A DNA stretch of 64,000 nt. Origin: Desulfovibrionales bacterium (GTDB lineage Bacteria; Desulfobacterota; Desulfovibrionia; Desulfovibrionales; Desulfovibrionaceae). Positions 34,315-41,941 of the stretch are shown in pieces. The translations under genes were made by a program, and so were the position numbers. The notes below the pieces were generated by a model. The model saw nothing but the letters and a program-made list of their open reading frames with translations. It ran no database searches and was not told the DNA's origin. The stretch is taken from assembly GCA_030156255.1 (NCBI GenBank), contig JASGMV010000008.1, positions 1 to 64,000 of the forward strand, given 5' to 3'. Each line of letters starts with the position of its first letter. The first letter of the stretch is position 1.

Positions 34315-35297
34315 ACGCCAACCTTCTCGGACGGCCGCAGGCGTTTTCCTTTTTTCAGGCTTTGCGCCTGTTGCGGCTCATGTCCGGCCGATGCTCCGGC
34401 GAAGCGTTGCAGGAGTTCTACCGGGACAATCTGCGCATCCGCCCGTTTTTGTCTCTGGCCTTTCCGCCCACCGACGTCCAGGATTTGTCCACGGAGCAGA
34501 TGGATTCCGGTGAGCCGCGCTACCATTTGACAACCAACTTCCTGGGCTTGTACGGCGCCGACTCCCCGTTGCCCACCTTCTACACCGAGGAACTGCTCGA
34601 GGAAGCCTCCGAGGACAAGTCGGTTTCCCGAGACTTCCTGGATATTTTCAACAACAATTTTTATTCATTGTTTTTCAGGGTCTGGTCCAAGTACCGCCTG
34701 ATGGTGAAAGTCATCGAAGAGCAGGACGAGGCGTACCTCGAACGGCTCTTCAGTTTGCTGGGCGTGGGCCACCGGGAGCTGCGCGAGGACCTTCCCGACA
34801 GCTACCGCATGTTGCGCTACATCGGCCTGTTCACCCAGTATCCGCGTTCGGCCCTGGGGTTGAAGACCCTGCTGCGCGACGCATTGGACGTGGAGCAGGT
34901 GGAGGTGGAGCAGTGCGCGCTGCGGCGGGTGGCCATTCCTGAGGATCAACGCTGTGTTGTGGGCGTTTCCTGCGCGGCTTTGGGCGAAGACGCCTGGCTT
35001 GGCGAATTGATGGATGACCGGATGGGAAAAGTGCGGATTCGCTTGGGCCCCATGCCCGAGGAAACCTTTCATCGCCTGTTGCCGGATCAAGATCGCCGGC
35101 GATGGGCGGTCAGCCTCGTTCGTTTTTTTTTGATTGCGCCGCTTGAAGTGGATTTGGAGTTGCTTGTCCAGCCTGAAGAGGTCCAGACAACGCAACTGGG
35201 TCGGCAACGATGGTCGCAGCTCGGCTATGACACCTGGTGTTTCGGCGATCGGTTGGACACGGCCGAGGCGCCCTTTCCCAACGTGGGCGGCGCCTGA
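34278..35297 (+). CDS. tssG: T6SS baseplate subunit TssG
   Basis: A 339-residue baseplate wedge protein (VasB/ImpH family). Seen: FSFFQALRLLRLMSG, RPFLSLAFPPTDV, TTNFLGLYGADSPLPTFYTEELL, FLDIFNNNFYSLFFRVWSKYR and a C-terminal LGYDTWCFGDRL. The start is TTG at 34278 with GGAG 8 nt upstream, inside the end of tssF (37-nt overlap). The next ATG would delete conserved sequence. The overlap fixes coupled 1:1-type synthesis of the TssF/TssG pair. Confidence 0.94.
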   Translation: MARKNWRPTADVNANLLGRPQAFSFFQALRLLRLMSGRCSGEALQEFYRDNLRIRPFLSLAFPPTDVQDLSTEQMDSGEPRYHLTTNFLGLYGADSPLPTFYTEELLEEASEDKSVSRDFLDIFNNNFYSLFFRVWSKYRLMVKVIEEQDEAYLERLFSLLGVGHRELREDLPDSYRMLRYIGLFTQYPRSALGLKTLLRDALDVEQVEVEQCALRRVAIPEDQRCVVGVSCAALGEDAWLGELMDDRMGKVRIRLGPMPEETFHRLLPDQDRRRWAVSLVRFFLIAPLEVDLELLVQPEEVQTTQLGRQRWSQLGYDTWCFGDRLDTAEAPFPNVGGA

Positions 35298-35341
35298 GCC
35301 ATGCTCAGGCTCGCAAGGATATTCAACCCAAGGGGGCAAGC

Positions 35342-38122
35342 ATGGTCAATGTGGACATGAAAGCGCTACTTACCAAACTGAACGGCTTCTGCACCAGCAC
35401 GTTGCACAATGCGGCCGGGCTGTGCGTTTCCCGCACCAACTACGAAGTCTCTGTAGAGCACTTTCTTTTGAAATGTCTAGAGGATACGAATAGCGATCTG
35501 CCCATCATCCTCAAGCAGTTCGAAATCGATCCGGCCCGGGTGCTCTCGGCCTTGAACGACGCCTTGGAGGATTTCAAGGCGGGCAATGCGGGCAAACCCG
35601 TGTTTTCTCCCTTGTTGATAGAACTTTTCGAAAGCGCCTGGCTCATGGCGTCCGTGGAGCTGGGAGAACAGCGCATCCGTTCCGGCTCGGTCTTGATGGC
35701 TTTCCTGTCGAAGCCCACGTTCTTCGCCTCCGGCCGGTACGTGGAGCTGCTGCAGGGCGTCAGCCGCGAGCGGCTCGGCAAGGATTTCTACGCCATCGTC
35801 AAGTCTTCCTCCGAACAGGCGCAGGCCAGGGCCGCAGCGGCTCCTGCGGGGCCTGCCCGGGCCGGCGCTCCCGGCGCGGAAGGCGATGGCGGTTTCATCC
35901 AACGTTTTTGCCAGGATTTCACGGCCAAGGCCAAGGAAGGCAAAATCGACCCGGTCTTCGGCCGCGACAATGAAATCCGGCAGATCGTGGACATTCTGGC
36001 CCGCCGGCGCAAGAACAACCCCATTCTGGTGGGCGAGCCCGGCGTGGGCAAGACCGCGGTTATCGAAGGCCTGGCCCGGCGCATCACCGAAGGCGACGTT
36101 CCCGAGATGCTGGCCAACGTGCGCCTGCTGGGTCTGGACATGGGCTCTTTGGAGGCCGGCGCCGGCATGAAGGGAGAGTTCGAGAATCGTCTCAAAGGCG
36201 TGCTGGATGAGATCAAATCCAGCGAGACGCCGATCATTCTCTTCATCGACGAAGCCCACACTCTGGTGGGCGCGGGCGGCGCGGCCGGAGGATCGGACGC
36301 GGCCAACCTGCTGAAACCCGCCCTGGCTCGCGGCGAGATCAAGACCTGCGCCGCCACCACCTGGTCGGAGTACAAGAAATATTTCGAGAAAGACCCGGCT
36401 CTGGCCCGCCGTTTCCAACTCGTCAAGCTCGACGAACCTTCGGTGGAGACCTCGGCCCTGATCCTGCGCGGACTCCGGGACAGCTACGAGTTGTCCCACC
36501 GGGTCATCATCCGGGACGACGCCATCCAGGTTGCGGCCGAGTTTTCCGACCGTTACATCGCGGGCCGCTTCCTTCCGGACAAGGCCATCGATCTGCTCGA
36601 CACCAGCTGCGCCAGGGTCAAGGTCAATCTTTCGGCCAAACCCGGCGCGTTGGAGGACAAGGAGCGCTCCATCCAGGCGCTGGAGCGGCAGCTGCGGGCC
36701 ATGGACCGCGACAAGGACAACGGGGTCAAGATCGACCAGGAGAAATACCGGGAGATCGAGGACAGGATCGAAGCTTTCAGAAAAGAGGCCGAGGAGCTGC
36801 GCGAGCGCTGGCTCAAGGAGCAGGAGGCCGCCCGCAAGATTCTGGACATCCGCGCCGCCATCCAGGCCAAGCGCGAGGCCGAGGCGAGCCCCGCGGCCGC
36901 GCCGTCCGGTGATGAAGCTACGGAGGCCGAAGTGGAGGAGGCCGAGGCCAAGGATATCGAAGCCGCGGAAAAGGCCGAGGGAGAGTCCGCAACCGACGAC
37001 CTCGCCGCAAACATGGCCAAGTCCCTGGACGAGCTGTTCCAGGACCTGGACGCCGCGGCCCAGGCCCTCAAGGACATTCAGGGTGAAGAGGCCCTGATCC
37101 AGATCGAGGTCAACCCCGATCTGGTCGCCAAGGTCGTTTCGGACTGGACCGGTATTCCTCTGGGCAAGGTCGCCCGCGACCAGGCCCAGACCGTGGCCGA
37201 CCTGGAGAAGCGCCTGCAGGATCGCATCAAAGGCCAGGACCAGGCCCTGCAAGTCATCAGCGAGGTCATCAAGTCGGCCAAGTCCGGCATCAAGAACCCG
37301 GACCAGCCCATGGGCGTCTTTCTGCTGGTCGGGCCTTCGGGCGTGGGCAAGACCGAGACCGGCCTGTCCCTCGCCGACCTCCTGTTCGGCGACGAACGCT
37401 CCATCGTGACCATCAACATGTCCGAGTTCCAGGAAAAGCACACCACCAGCCGGCTCATCGGATCGCCTCCGGGCTACGTGGGCTACGGCGAGGGCGGCAT
37501 GCTCACCGAGGCCGTGCGCCAGCATCCGTACTCCGTGGTGCTTCTGGATGAAGTAGAGAAGGCCCACTTGGACGTCATGAACCTGTTCTACCAGGTTTTC
37601 GATAAGGGCACGCTCACGGACGGCGAGGGCAAGGAGATCAATTTCAAGAACACCATCATCATCCTGACCAGCAATTTGGCCACGGACGTGATCCAGGAGA
37701 TGACCGGTTCGGGCGAAGAGGTCCCGTACGACGCCGTCATGGGAGCGGTGCGGCCGATTCTGTCCCAGCATTTCAAACCGGCGCTTCTGGCCCGCATGAC
37801 CGTGGCGCCGTACAAGAGCCTGAATCCGGACGCCATGCGGATGATCGTGGAGCTCAAGCTCGGCAAGCTCAAGAACATGCTGATGAACAACAACAAAATG
37901 GCGCTCGACTACAGCGGCAAGGTGGTGGACGCCATTCGGGACCGCTGCACCGAAGTGGAGACCGGCGCCCGCAACATCGAATACATCCTCAACGGCAACA
38001 TTTTGCCCCAGATGTCGCAGCAGATCCTGGGCTCCATGACCACCGGGCAGATGCCGAGCAAGGTCAAACTCGACGTTGACAAAAGTGGCGAGTTCAAGAT
38101 GAAATTCTCCTTCGACGCATAA
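35342..38122 (+). CDS. tssH: T6SS AAA+ ATPase TssH (ClpV)
   Basis: A 926-residue ClpB-type disaggregase that recycles contracted TssB/TssC sheath. An N-domain (residues 1-150) is followed by AAA-1 with Walker A GEPGVGKTA near residue 230 and Walker B ILFIDEAH, a coiled-coil M domain, and AAA-2 with GPSGVGKTE near 664 and VVLLDEVEKAH. Between them, residues of about 513-585 form an Ala/Glu/Asp-rich low-complexity insertion that I do not expect in standard ClpV. The frame extends upstream of the chosen ATG at 35342, which gives the family N-terminus; its ribosome site is weak (AGGGGG). Confidence 0.95.
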   Translation: MVNVDMKALLTKLNGFCTSTLHNAAGLCVSRTNYEVSVEHFLLKCLEDTNSDLPIILKQFEIDPARVLSALNDALEDFKAGNAGKPVFSPLLIELFESAWLMASVELGEQRIRSGSVLMAFLSKPTFFASGRYVELLQGVSRERLGKDFYAIVKSSSEQAQARAAAAPAGPARAGAPGAEGDGGFIQRFCQDFTAKAKEGKIDPVFGRDNEIRQIVDILARRRKNNPILVGEPGVGKTAVIEGLARRITEGDVPEMLANVRLLGLDMGSLEAGAGMKGEFENRLKGVLDEIKSSETPIILFIDEAHTLVGAGGAAGGSDAANLLKPALARGEIKTCAATTWSEYKKYFEKDPALARRFQLVKLDEPSVETSALILRGLRDSYELSHRVIIRDDAIQVAAEFSDRYIAGRFLPDKAIDLLDTSCARVKVNLSAKPGALEDKERSIQALERQLRAMDRDKDNGVKIDQEKYREIEDRIEAFRKEAEELRERWLKEQEAARKILDIRAAIQAKREAEASPAAAPSGDEATEAEVEEAEAKDIEAAEKAEGESATDDLAANMAKSLDELFQDLDAAAQALKDIQGEEALIQIEVNPDLVAKVVSDWTGIPLGKVARDQAQTVADLEKRLQDRIKGQDQALQVISEVIKSAKSGIKNPDQPMGVFLLVGPSGVGKTETGLSLADLLFGDERSIVTINMSEFQEKHTTSRLIGSPPGYVGYGEGGMLTEAVRQHPYSVVLLDEVEKAHLDVMNLFYQVFDKGTLTDGEGKEINFKNTIIILTSNLATDVIQEMTGSGEEVPYDAVMGAVRPILSQHFKPALLARMTVAPYKSLNPDAMRMIVELKLGKLKNMLMNNNKMALDYSGKVVDAIRDRCTEVETGARNIEYILNGNILPQMSQQILGSMTTGQMPSKVKLDVDKSGEFKMKFSFDA

Positions 38123-38127
38123 GATGC

Positions 38128-38160
38128 GGGGGGAAAAACCTTGAAAAGGGTTTTCCCCCT
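38128..38160 (+). terminator. Terminator-like hairpin after tssH
   Basis: A G-rich arm GGGGGAAAA and its mate TTTTCCCCC enclose ACC-TTGAAAA-GGG just after the tssH stop. It belongs to the same kind of intergenic hairpin as 38-60, 49312-49337 and 56068-56101. The rest of the gap up to 38271 is non-coding. Confidence 0.6.
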
Positions 38161-38271
38161 TGCGCTCCCCCTTCCTGAACGTATTCGCAGAAGTCTTGGA
38201 AAGGGGACAGGAGGCCTTTTAGCAGAAAGGTTTCCCCCGGCAAGACCTCCAACCAGACACAAGGAGCTTGC

Positions 38272-39048
38272 ATGAGCAAGACCGTTTACATCTCGGTGCT
38301 GGAAAAAGAGGAAAACAAGGGCAAACAGATATTCCAGACCGTCACCCGCTACGGCCTGACCGCGGCCGGCCACTTCTGGTCGGACAACCTGCCCGAGATG
38401 GAATGGGCCGCACCCATCCAGGAGATGATCGATCCGCAGGTGGGCGTCTGGGTGGTCATCGGCTCGGTCAAAACGTTCGAGGCCGAGTCCGTCCGCATCG
38501 GATTGTCCCTGCTGGCCTTGGCGCTTCAGGCGCGTAAGGGATTCAAGTTTCCCATCATCCTGTGTCCGGACGACGGAGACCTGGACAAGGCGTCCCTGCC
38601 CACGCCCCTGGCCGACGCGGACGTCGTGACCTCGGCCGCGGCTTTGGGTCCGAAACTCGCGGCCAAGGCCAACATTCCCGTGCGCCCCGTGGACTTGGAG
38701 TACCGCCTGGATCTGCATCCCATCCCCAAGCTGGGGCTTTGGGTCGCGGTGGGCCCGGGCAAGGGCCATGCCTGGAAAGGCGCGCTGCTCGGCGTGGACG
38801 ACGGGGAGATCACCAGCCACGGCGTCGGCCCCAGCGGCCAGGTGCCCGAACGCTGCGTCCTGAACTATCCCATGCAAGGCCTGAAGCTGAACCTGAGCGA
38901 CACGGAGTACACGGCTTGGGCCGTCCAGAACGAGTTGGACGATCAGACGTCCTATTATTGCAGAGTGTACGGCAACGCCAAAAGCTTCGTCTTCGGCCCG
39001 CTCCCGGACGAGGACGAGGGCGAGCTGTTTACGGTGAAGTTGGCGTAG
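38272..39048 (+). CDS. Unknown 258-residue T6SS-linked protein
   Basis: ATG at 38272 with AGGAG at good spacing. Not recognised. The first 110 residues alternate strands and helices (KTVYISVLEKEE, HFWSDNLPEMEWAAPIQEMI, VGVWVVIGS, FKFPIILCPDDGD), like a flavodoxin- or TIR-type fold. The second half is probably beta-rich (LGLWVAVGPGKGHAWKGALLGVDDGEI) and ends with an acidic FVFGPLPDEDEGELFTVKLA. No signal peptide, membrane helix or clear catalytic motif is seen. It is co-oriented with the T6SS, 149 nt after tssH and past a hairpin. It could be an effector, immunity or accessory protein. A near-copy of its last 30 codons lies at 39794-39880. Confidence 0.8.
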   Translation: MSKTVYISVLEKEENKGKQIFQTVTRYGLTAAGHFWSDNLPEMEWAAPIQEMIDPQVGVWVVIGSVKTFEAESVRIGLSLLALALQARKGFKFPIILCPDDGDLDKASLPTPLADADVVTSAAALGPKLAAKANIPVRPVDLEYRLDLHPIPKLGLWVAVGPGKGHAWKGALLGVDDGEITSHGVGPSGQVPERCVLNYPMQGLKLNLSDTEYTAWAVQNELDDQTSYYCRVYGNAKSFVFGPLPDEDEGELFTVKLA

Positions 39049-39147
39049 TTTTTCCCCCCGCCAGTGAATATCCGGCCCGACCGGCGTAAATTTTTACGAC
39101 GGTCGGGCCGGTTGTTTTCCGCTGAGGCTGACCGGGAGGAGCGCCCC

Positions 39148-39780
39148 GTGCTTGATTACGATTGGGCCATTGGTCCGCTTTTTTTACCGCCGCCTTTTTG
39201 CTCAACATTGCGCCTGCCCGGAGATCTCCTTTATTCTGAGCCACACGGTCCAAGGCGGCAAGCGCGCGGGGACGGCGGCCATGCTCGGCGTCTGGACCGG
39301 AGCGTTCGGGCACGTTTTGCTGGCGGCGCTCGGATTGTCGGCCATTGTGGCCGCCTCGGCCACGGCTTTTTTCGCCGTCAAATGGGTAGGCGTCGCCTAC
39401 CTCGCTTGGTTGGGCTTCAAAGCCCTGATGTCGGACGGAGCCTTCGCCCTGGATCAGAACGTGGAAAAAACGCAGATTTCCGCAGTGTTCCGACAAGGTG
39501 TTTTTATCGACTTGTTGAATCCCAAAGTCGCTACGTTTTTTCTCGCCTTTTTGCCCCAGTTCGTGGTTCGGGGCGCGGGACCGGAGTGGGTGCAACTCCT
39601 GGCGCACGGCGTGCTGATTATCGTTGTCGCCGCATTTGTCGAACCGCTGCTTGTCCTGCTGGGCGACCGCTTGACCTGGCGGCTGTGCGCTCCAGCCGGT
39701 CGTTGCGCGTCTGGCTGGACAGGACCCTTGGCGGCGTGCCTATCGCCTTGGGGATTCGGCTCGCGATGATCGAGCGATAG
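39148..39780 (+). pseudogene. Frameshifted LysE/RhtB-family amino-acid exporter
   Basis: A GTG start at 39148, with GGGAGGA upstream, begins the family N-terminus (LDYDWAIGPLF). The frame then breaks at a run of seven T, continues as TAAFLLNIAP in a second frame, breaks again before PGDLL, and reaches the long correct stretch (FILSHTVQGGKRAGTAAMLGVWTGAFGHVLLAALG ... NPKVATFFLAFLPQFV) in a third. It shifts once more near 39686 before the natural end (SLRVWLDRTLGG ... IALGIRLAMIER, stop 39778-39780). At least three frameshifts make it non-functional unless they are sequencing errors. An AraC regulator and an EamA transporter lie nearby. Confidence 0.8.
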
Positions 39781-39793
39781 CGGGGCGGGCGTT

Positions 39794-39880
39794 TATCGCC
39801 GGATGCACGGCGACGCCAAAAGCTTCGTCTTCGACCCGCTTCCGGACGAGGACGAGCAGTTTACGGTGAAGTTGGCGTAG
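39794..39880 (+). pseudogene. Duplicated 3' end of the 258-residue T6SS-linked gene
   Basis: 28 codons plus stop that copy the end of the gene at 38272-39048 (there 38956-39048). It reads YRRMHGDAKSFVFDPLPDED... against YCRVYGNAKSFVFGPLPDED... The first 48 nt of the core differ at 3 positions, then two codons are missing (in frame), and the last 21 nt including the stop are identical. There is no start codon or ribosome site at its head. It is a remnant of a second gene copy or of a segment displaced by recombination. Confidence 0.85.
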
Positions 39881-39903
39881 CTGGCTTCAGTCGTTTGAAG
39901 ATA

Positions 39904-39945
39904 AAGCTCGGGCGTCGCGCTTGTTGCGGCGGCCGGGCTTTTTTT
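39904..39945 (+). terminator. Plus-strand intrinsic terminator
   Basis: AAGCTCGG (39904-39911) and CCGGGCTT (39933-39940) can pair, with further GC pairing inside, and a run of seven T follows. It would end transcripts coming through the decayed region at 39049-39880. Confidence 0.55.
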
Positions 39946-39950
39946 GCCCA

Positions 39951-40886
39951 TCATCTTCTCCCTGCCCTCTGGCTCCACCAAACCCCGCCCAGCACGAGGG
40001 TGGAAGCCATGATTTGCGTGGCGTTCAGCGTCTCGCCCAGGATGATCCAACCAAGCGCGGCGGCCGCCACGGGCACAAGGTTGACGCCGATCGAGGCCTT
40101 GCCCGCCTCCATCCGACTGATTCCGTAGTTGTACAACCCGAAGGCGCCCAGCGTGACGACGGCGCCCAGGTAGATGAGGGCGAGCCACACCGTCCAGTCC
40201 AGGCTGGCGAGGCCCTGTTTCCAAAGCATCCACAGCCCTGGTGAGAAGAAAACCAGGCCGCCGGCCATTTGCAGCGCCGTCAAGGTCAGCGGCTTGTGCG
40301 TGCTGGTCAGCCTTTTGAGCAGCACCATGTAGCCCGCGGCGCAGGCCATGGCCGATAGCTCCAGCATGTTGCCCAGCAAGGGATTCGAGGCGTGCTCGGA
40401 GCTGTCGCCGGACAGGGAGAGCCAGCCGACGCCGATGATGGACAGGGCCAGTCCCGCCAGCGTGTTCGCCCGAAGCCTTTCGCCGAGGAACACGGCCGCG
40501 CCCACGGCGACCATCAGCGGGACGAAGGCCGCGATGATCCCCGCCTGGCTGGAAGTCGTATATTGCAGCGCATGGGATTCCAGCACAAAGTACAGGCACG
40601 GCTGCAGCGCGATCATGGGCGCTATGAAACGCCAGTCCGCCGGTTTTCTGGGAAGCGGGCCGAGTTTCGGCGCTAGACAGGCCGCGACCATGCACGCCAT
40701 CAACATGCGAACGCCCATGACCGACCACGGATTCAGTGCGCCCACGGCGATCTTCATGGCTGAAAAGGAGCCGCCCCAGAGCAGAACCGCTCCCAGAATC
40801 GCCAGATACGGCAGTACGGAAAACGAGGGCGCTTCACGCTCCGGGGTGTGCGTTTTTCGGGAATCGTACGTTTGTTCGGATCGCAA
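39951..40886 (-). CDS. EamA/DMT-family transporter
   Basis: A 311-residue inner-membrane protein with ten hydrophobic segments arranged as two EamA repeats: one begins LAILGAVLLWGGSFSAMKIAVG, and the second is around MLELSAMACAAGYMVLLKRL. LGERLRANTLAGLALSIIGV and LGETLNATQIMASTLVLGGVWW are the typical G-E-x-L motifs at the end of each repeat. Members export amino acids or metabolites. It is divergent from nothing and co-oriented with the AraC gene, 63 nt downstream of it, and is a likely regulatory target. Confidence 0.92.
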   Translation of the reverse strand: MRSEQTYDSRKTHTPEREAPSFSVLPYLAILGAVLLWGGSFSAMKIAVGALNPWSVMGVRMLMACMVAACLAPKLGPLPRKPADWRFIAPMIALQPCLYFVLESHALQYTTSSQAGIIAAFVPLMVAVGAAVFLGERLRANTLAGLALSIIGVGWLSLSGDSSEHASNPLLGNMLELSAMACAAGYMVLLKRLTSTHKPLTLTALQMAGGLVFFSPGLWMLWKQGLASLDWTVWLALIYLGAVVTLGAFGLYNYGISRMEAGKASIGVNLVPVAAAALGWIILGETLNATQIMASTLVLGGVWWSQRAGRR

Positions 40887-40949
40887 CGAAGCCTCCTTTG
40901 CTGGAGGCAGCTTGGCGGGAAACCGGGCCGTTTGTATGGTAGAATTTTG

Positions 40950-41789
40950 TCATCCGGCGCGGTTTCTCCAGGCGGTCCGGAACCTGCCCGGCGTGGCGCC
41001 GGTGAGGCTGCGAAACGTCTTGGTGAAATGGCACTGGTCCGTAAAGCCGGTTGCAAGCGCGATTTCGCTCAAAGGCGTTTCGCCGCTCTTCAACAACGAC
41101 GAGGCCCGGTTGATGCGTTGTTGGGTCAGATAGGCGTGCGGCGTCAGACCGCAACTCTTTTTGAAGACGCGGATGAGGTGATATCGGCTTAAGCCTGCGG
41201 CGTTCGCCAACTCCTCCAGGCTGATCTTCTCACCCAACCGGTCGTTCAAAAACTCCACGGCGCGCTTGACCGCCCCGGGTTCGTGGGGGCCGGAATCTTT
41301 GGGCGAGACGTTCGCGTGTTTGGCAACGATTCGGACGCAGGTTTCCAGAAGGGCGGACTGCAAGGAAAGCGGGCCGCTTCCGTCGGCCAGGGAGCGATGC
41401 AGCGCGTTCAGCTTTTCGGAAAGCTCGCGGTCTTGCACGATGAGGCGACGGAACTCCGGCGGACGATCCTTGTCGGCGAGTTCTCGCAGCGCGGCTTTCA
41501 TGGCCTCCTGGCCGATGTAAAACATCTTGTAGGTGTAGACGTTTCGCCGATACGGGATTCCGGAGTGGACCTGCCCGGGATTGAAGAGCGCCAGTTCGCC
41601 GGGTGTCGCCAGGCTTGCTTCCTGGCCGGCTTTGACGCAATAGCATCCCCCGATCTCCATGACCCCGACCCCGTACACATCGTCATGCGAGTGCAAGGGG
41701 TAGGCGTGCGTACTGTTGACCAGACGCTGGACGACCAGCGTTCCGGCGTCGTCGGTTCTCCAGCATTGCAGGTTGTCCGAGGCGTTCAT
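40950..41789 (-). CDS. AraC-family transcriptional regulator
   Basis: A 279-residue regulator. A cupin-type sensor domain is at residues 1-160 (YPLHSHDDVYGVGVMEIGGCYCV, PGELALFNPGQVHSG), and a double helix-turn-helix occupies residues of about 170-279 (ISLEELANAAGLSRYHLIRVFKKSCGLTPHAYLTQQRIN; LSEIALATGFTDQCHFTKTFRSLTGATPGRFR). AraC proteins of this cupin class often control adjacent LysE/RhtB or EamA exporters. Here the LysE-type gene is broken and the EamA gene lies directly downstream. Confidence 0.93.
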   Translation of the reverse strand: MNASDNLQCWRTDDAGTLVVQRLVNSTHAYPLHSHDDVYGVGVMEIGGCYCVKAGQEASLATPGELALFNPGQVHSGIPYRRNVYTYKMFYIGQEAMKAALRELADKDRPPEFRRLIVQDRELSEKLNALHRSLADGSGPLSLQSALLETCVRIVAKHANVSPKDSGPHEPGAVKRAVEFLNDRLGEKISLEELANAAGLSRYHLIRVFKKSCGLTPHAYLTQQRINRASSLLKSGETPLSEIALATGFTDQCHFTKTFRSLTGATPGRFRTAWRNRAG

Positions 41790-41941
41790 GTGGATGTTCG
41801 CTCGTGGATGGTCAAGGAAAGTATCTCGATACCCGCTCCACGCCCGGATGTCTTGTAAAGAATTGCCGTCTTGAAGATTTCGAGGAAACCGTATGCGCCC
41901 CTGCGCCTTGACCCTCCGTGCGGCTCGCGTACAAGGAAACC

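Noticed and set aside
38161-38271. Second promoter or small gene between tssH and the 258-residue gene
   Set aside because: No ORF with a ribosome site other than the one for 38272, and no convincing promoter boxes; only a G/C-rich hairpin region.
39152-39769. Intact LysE/RhtB exporter of 205 residues
   Set aside because: The open stretch lacks the true N- and C-terminal segments, which are found in other frames directly adjacent, so it is a frameshifted pseudogene.
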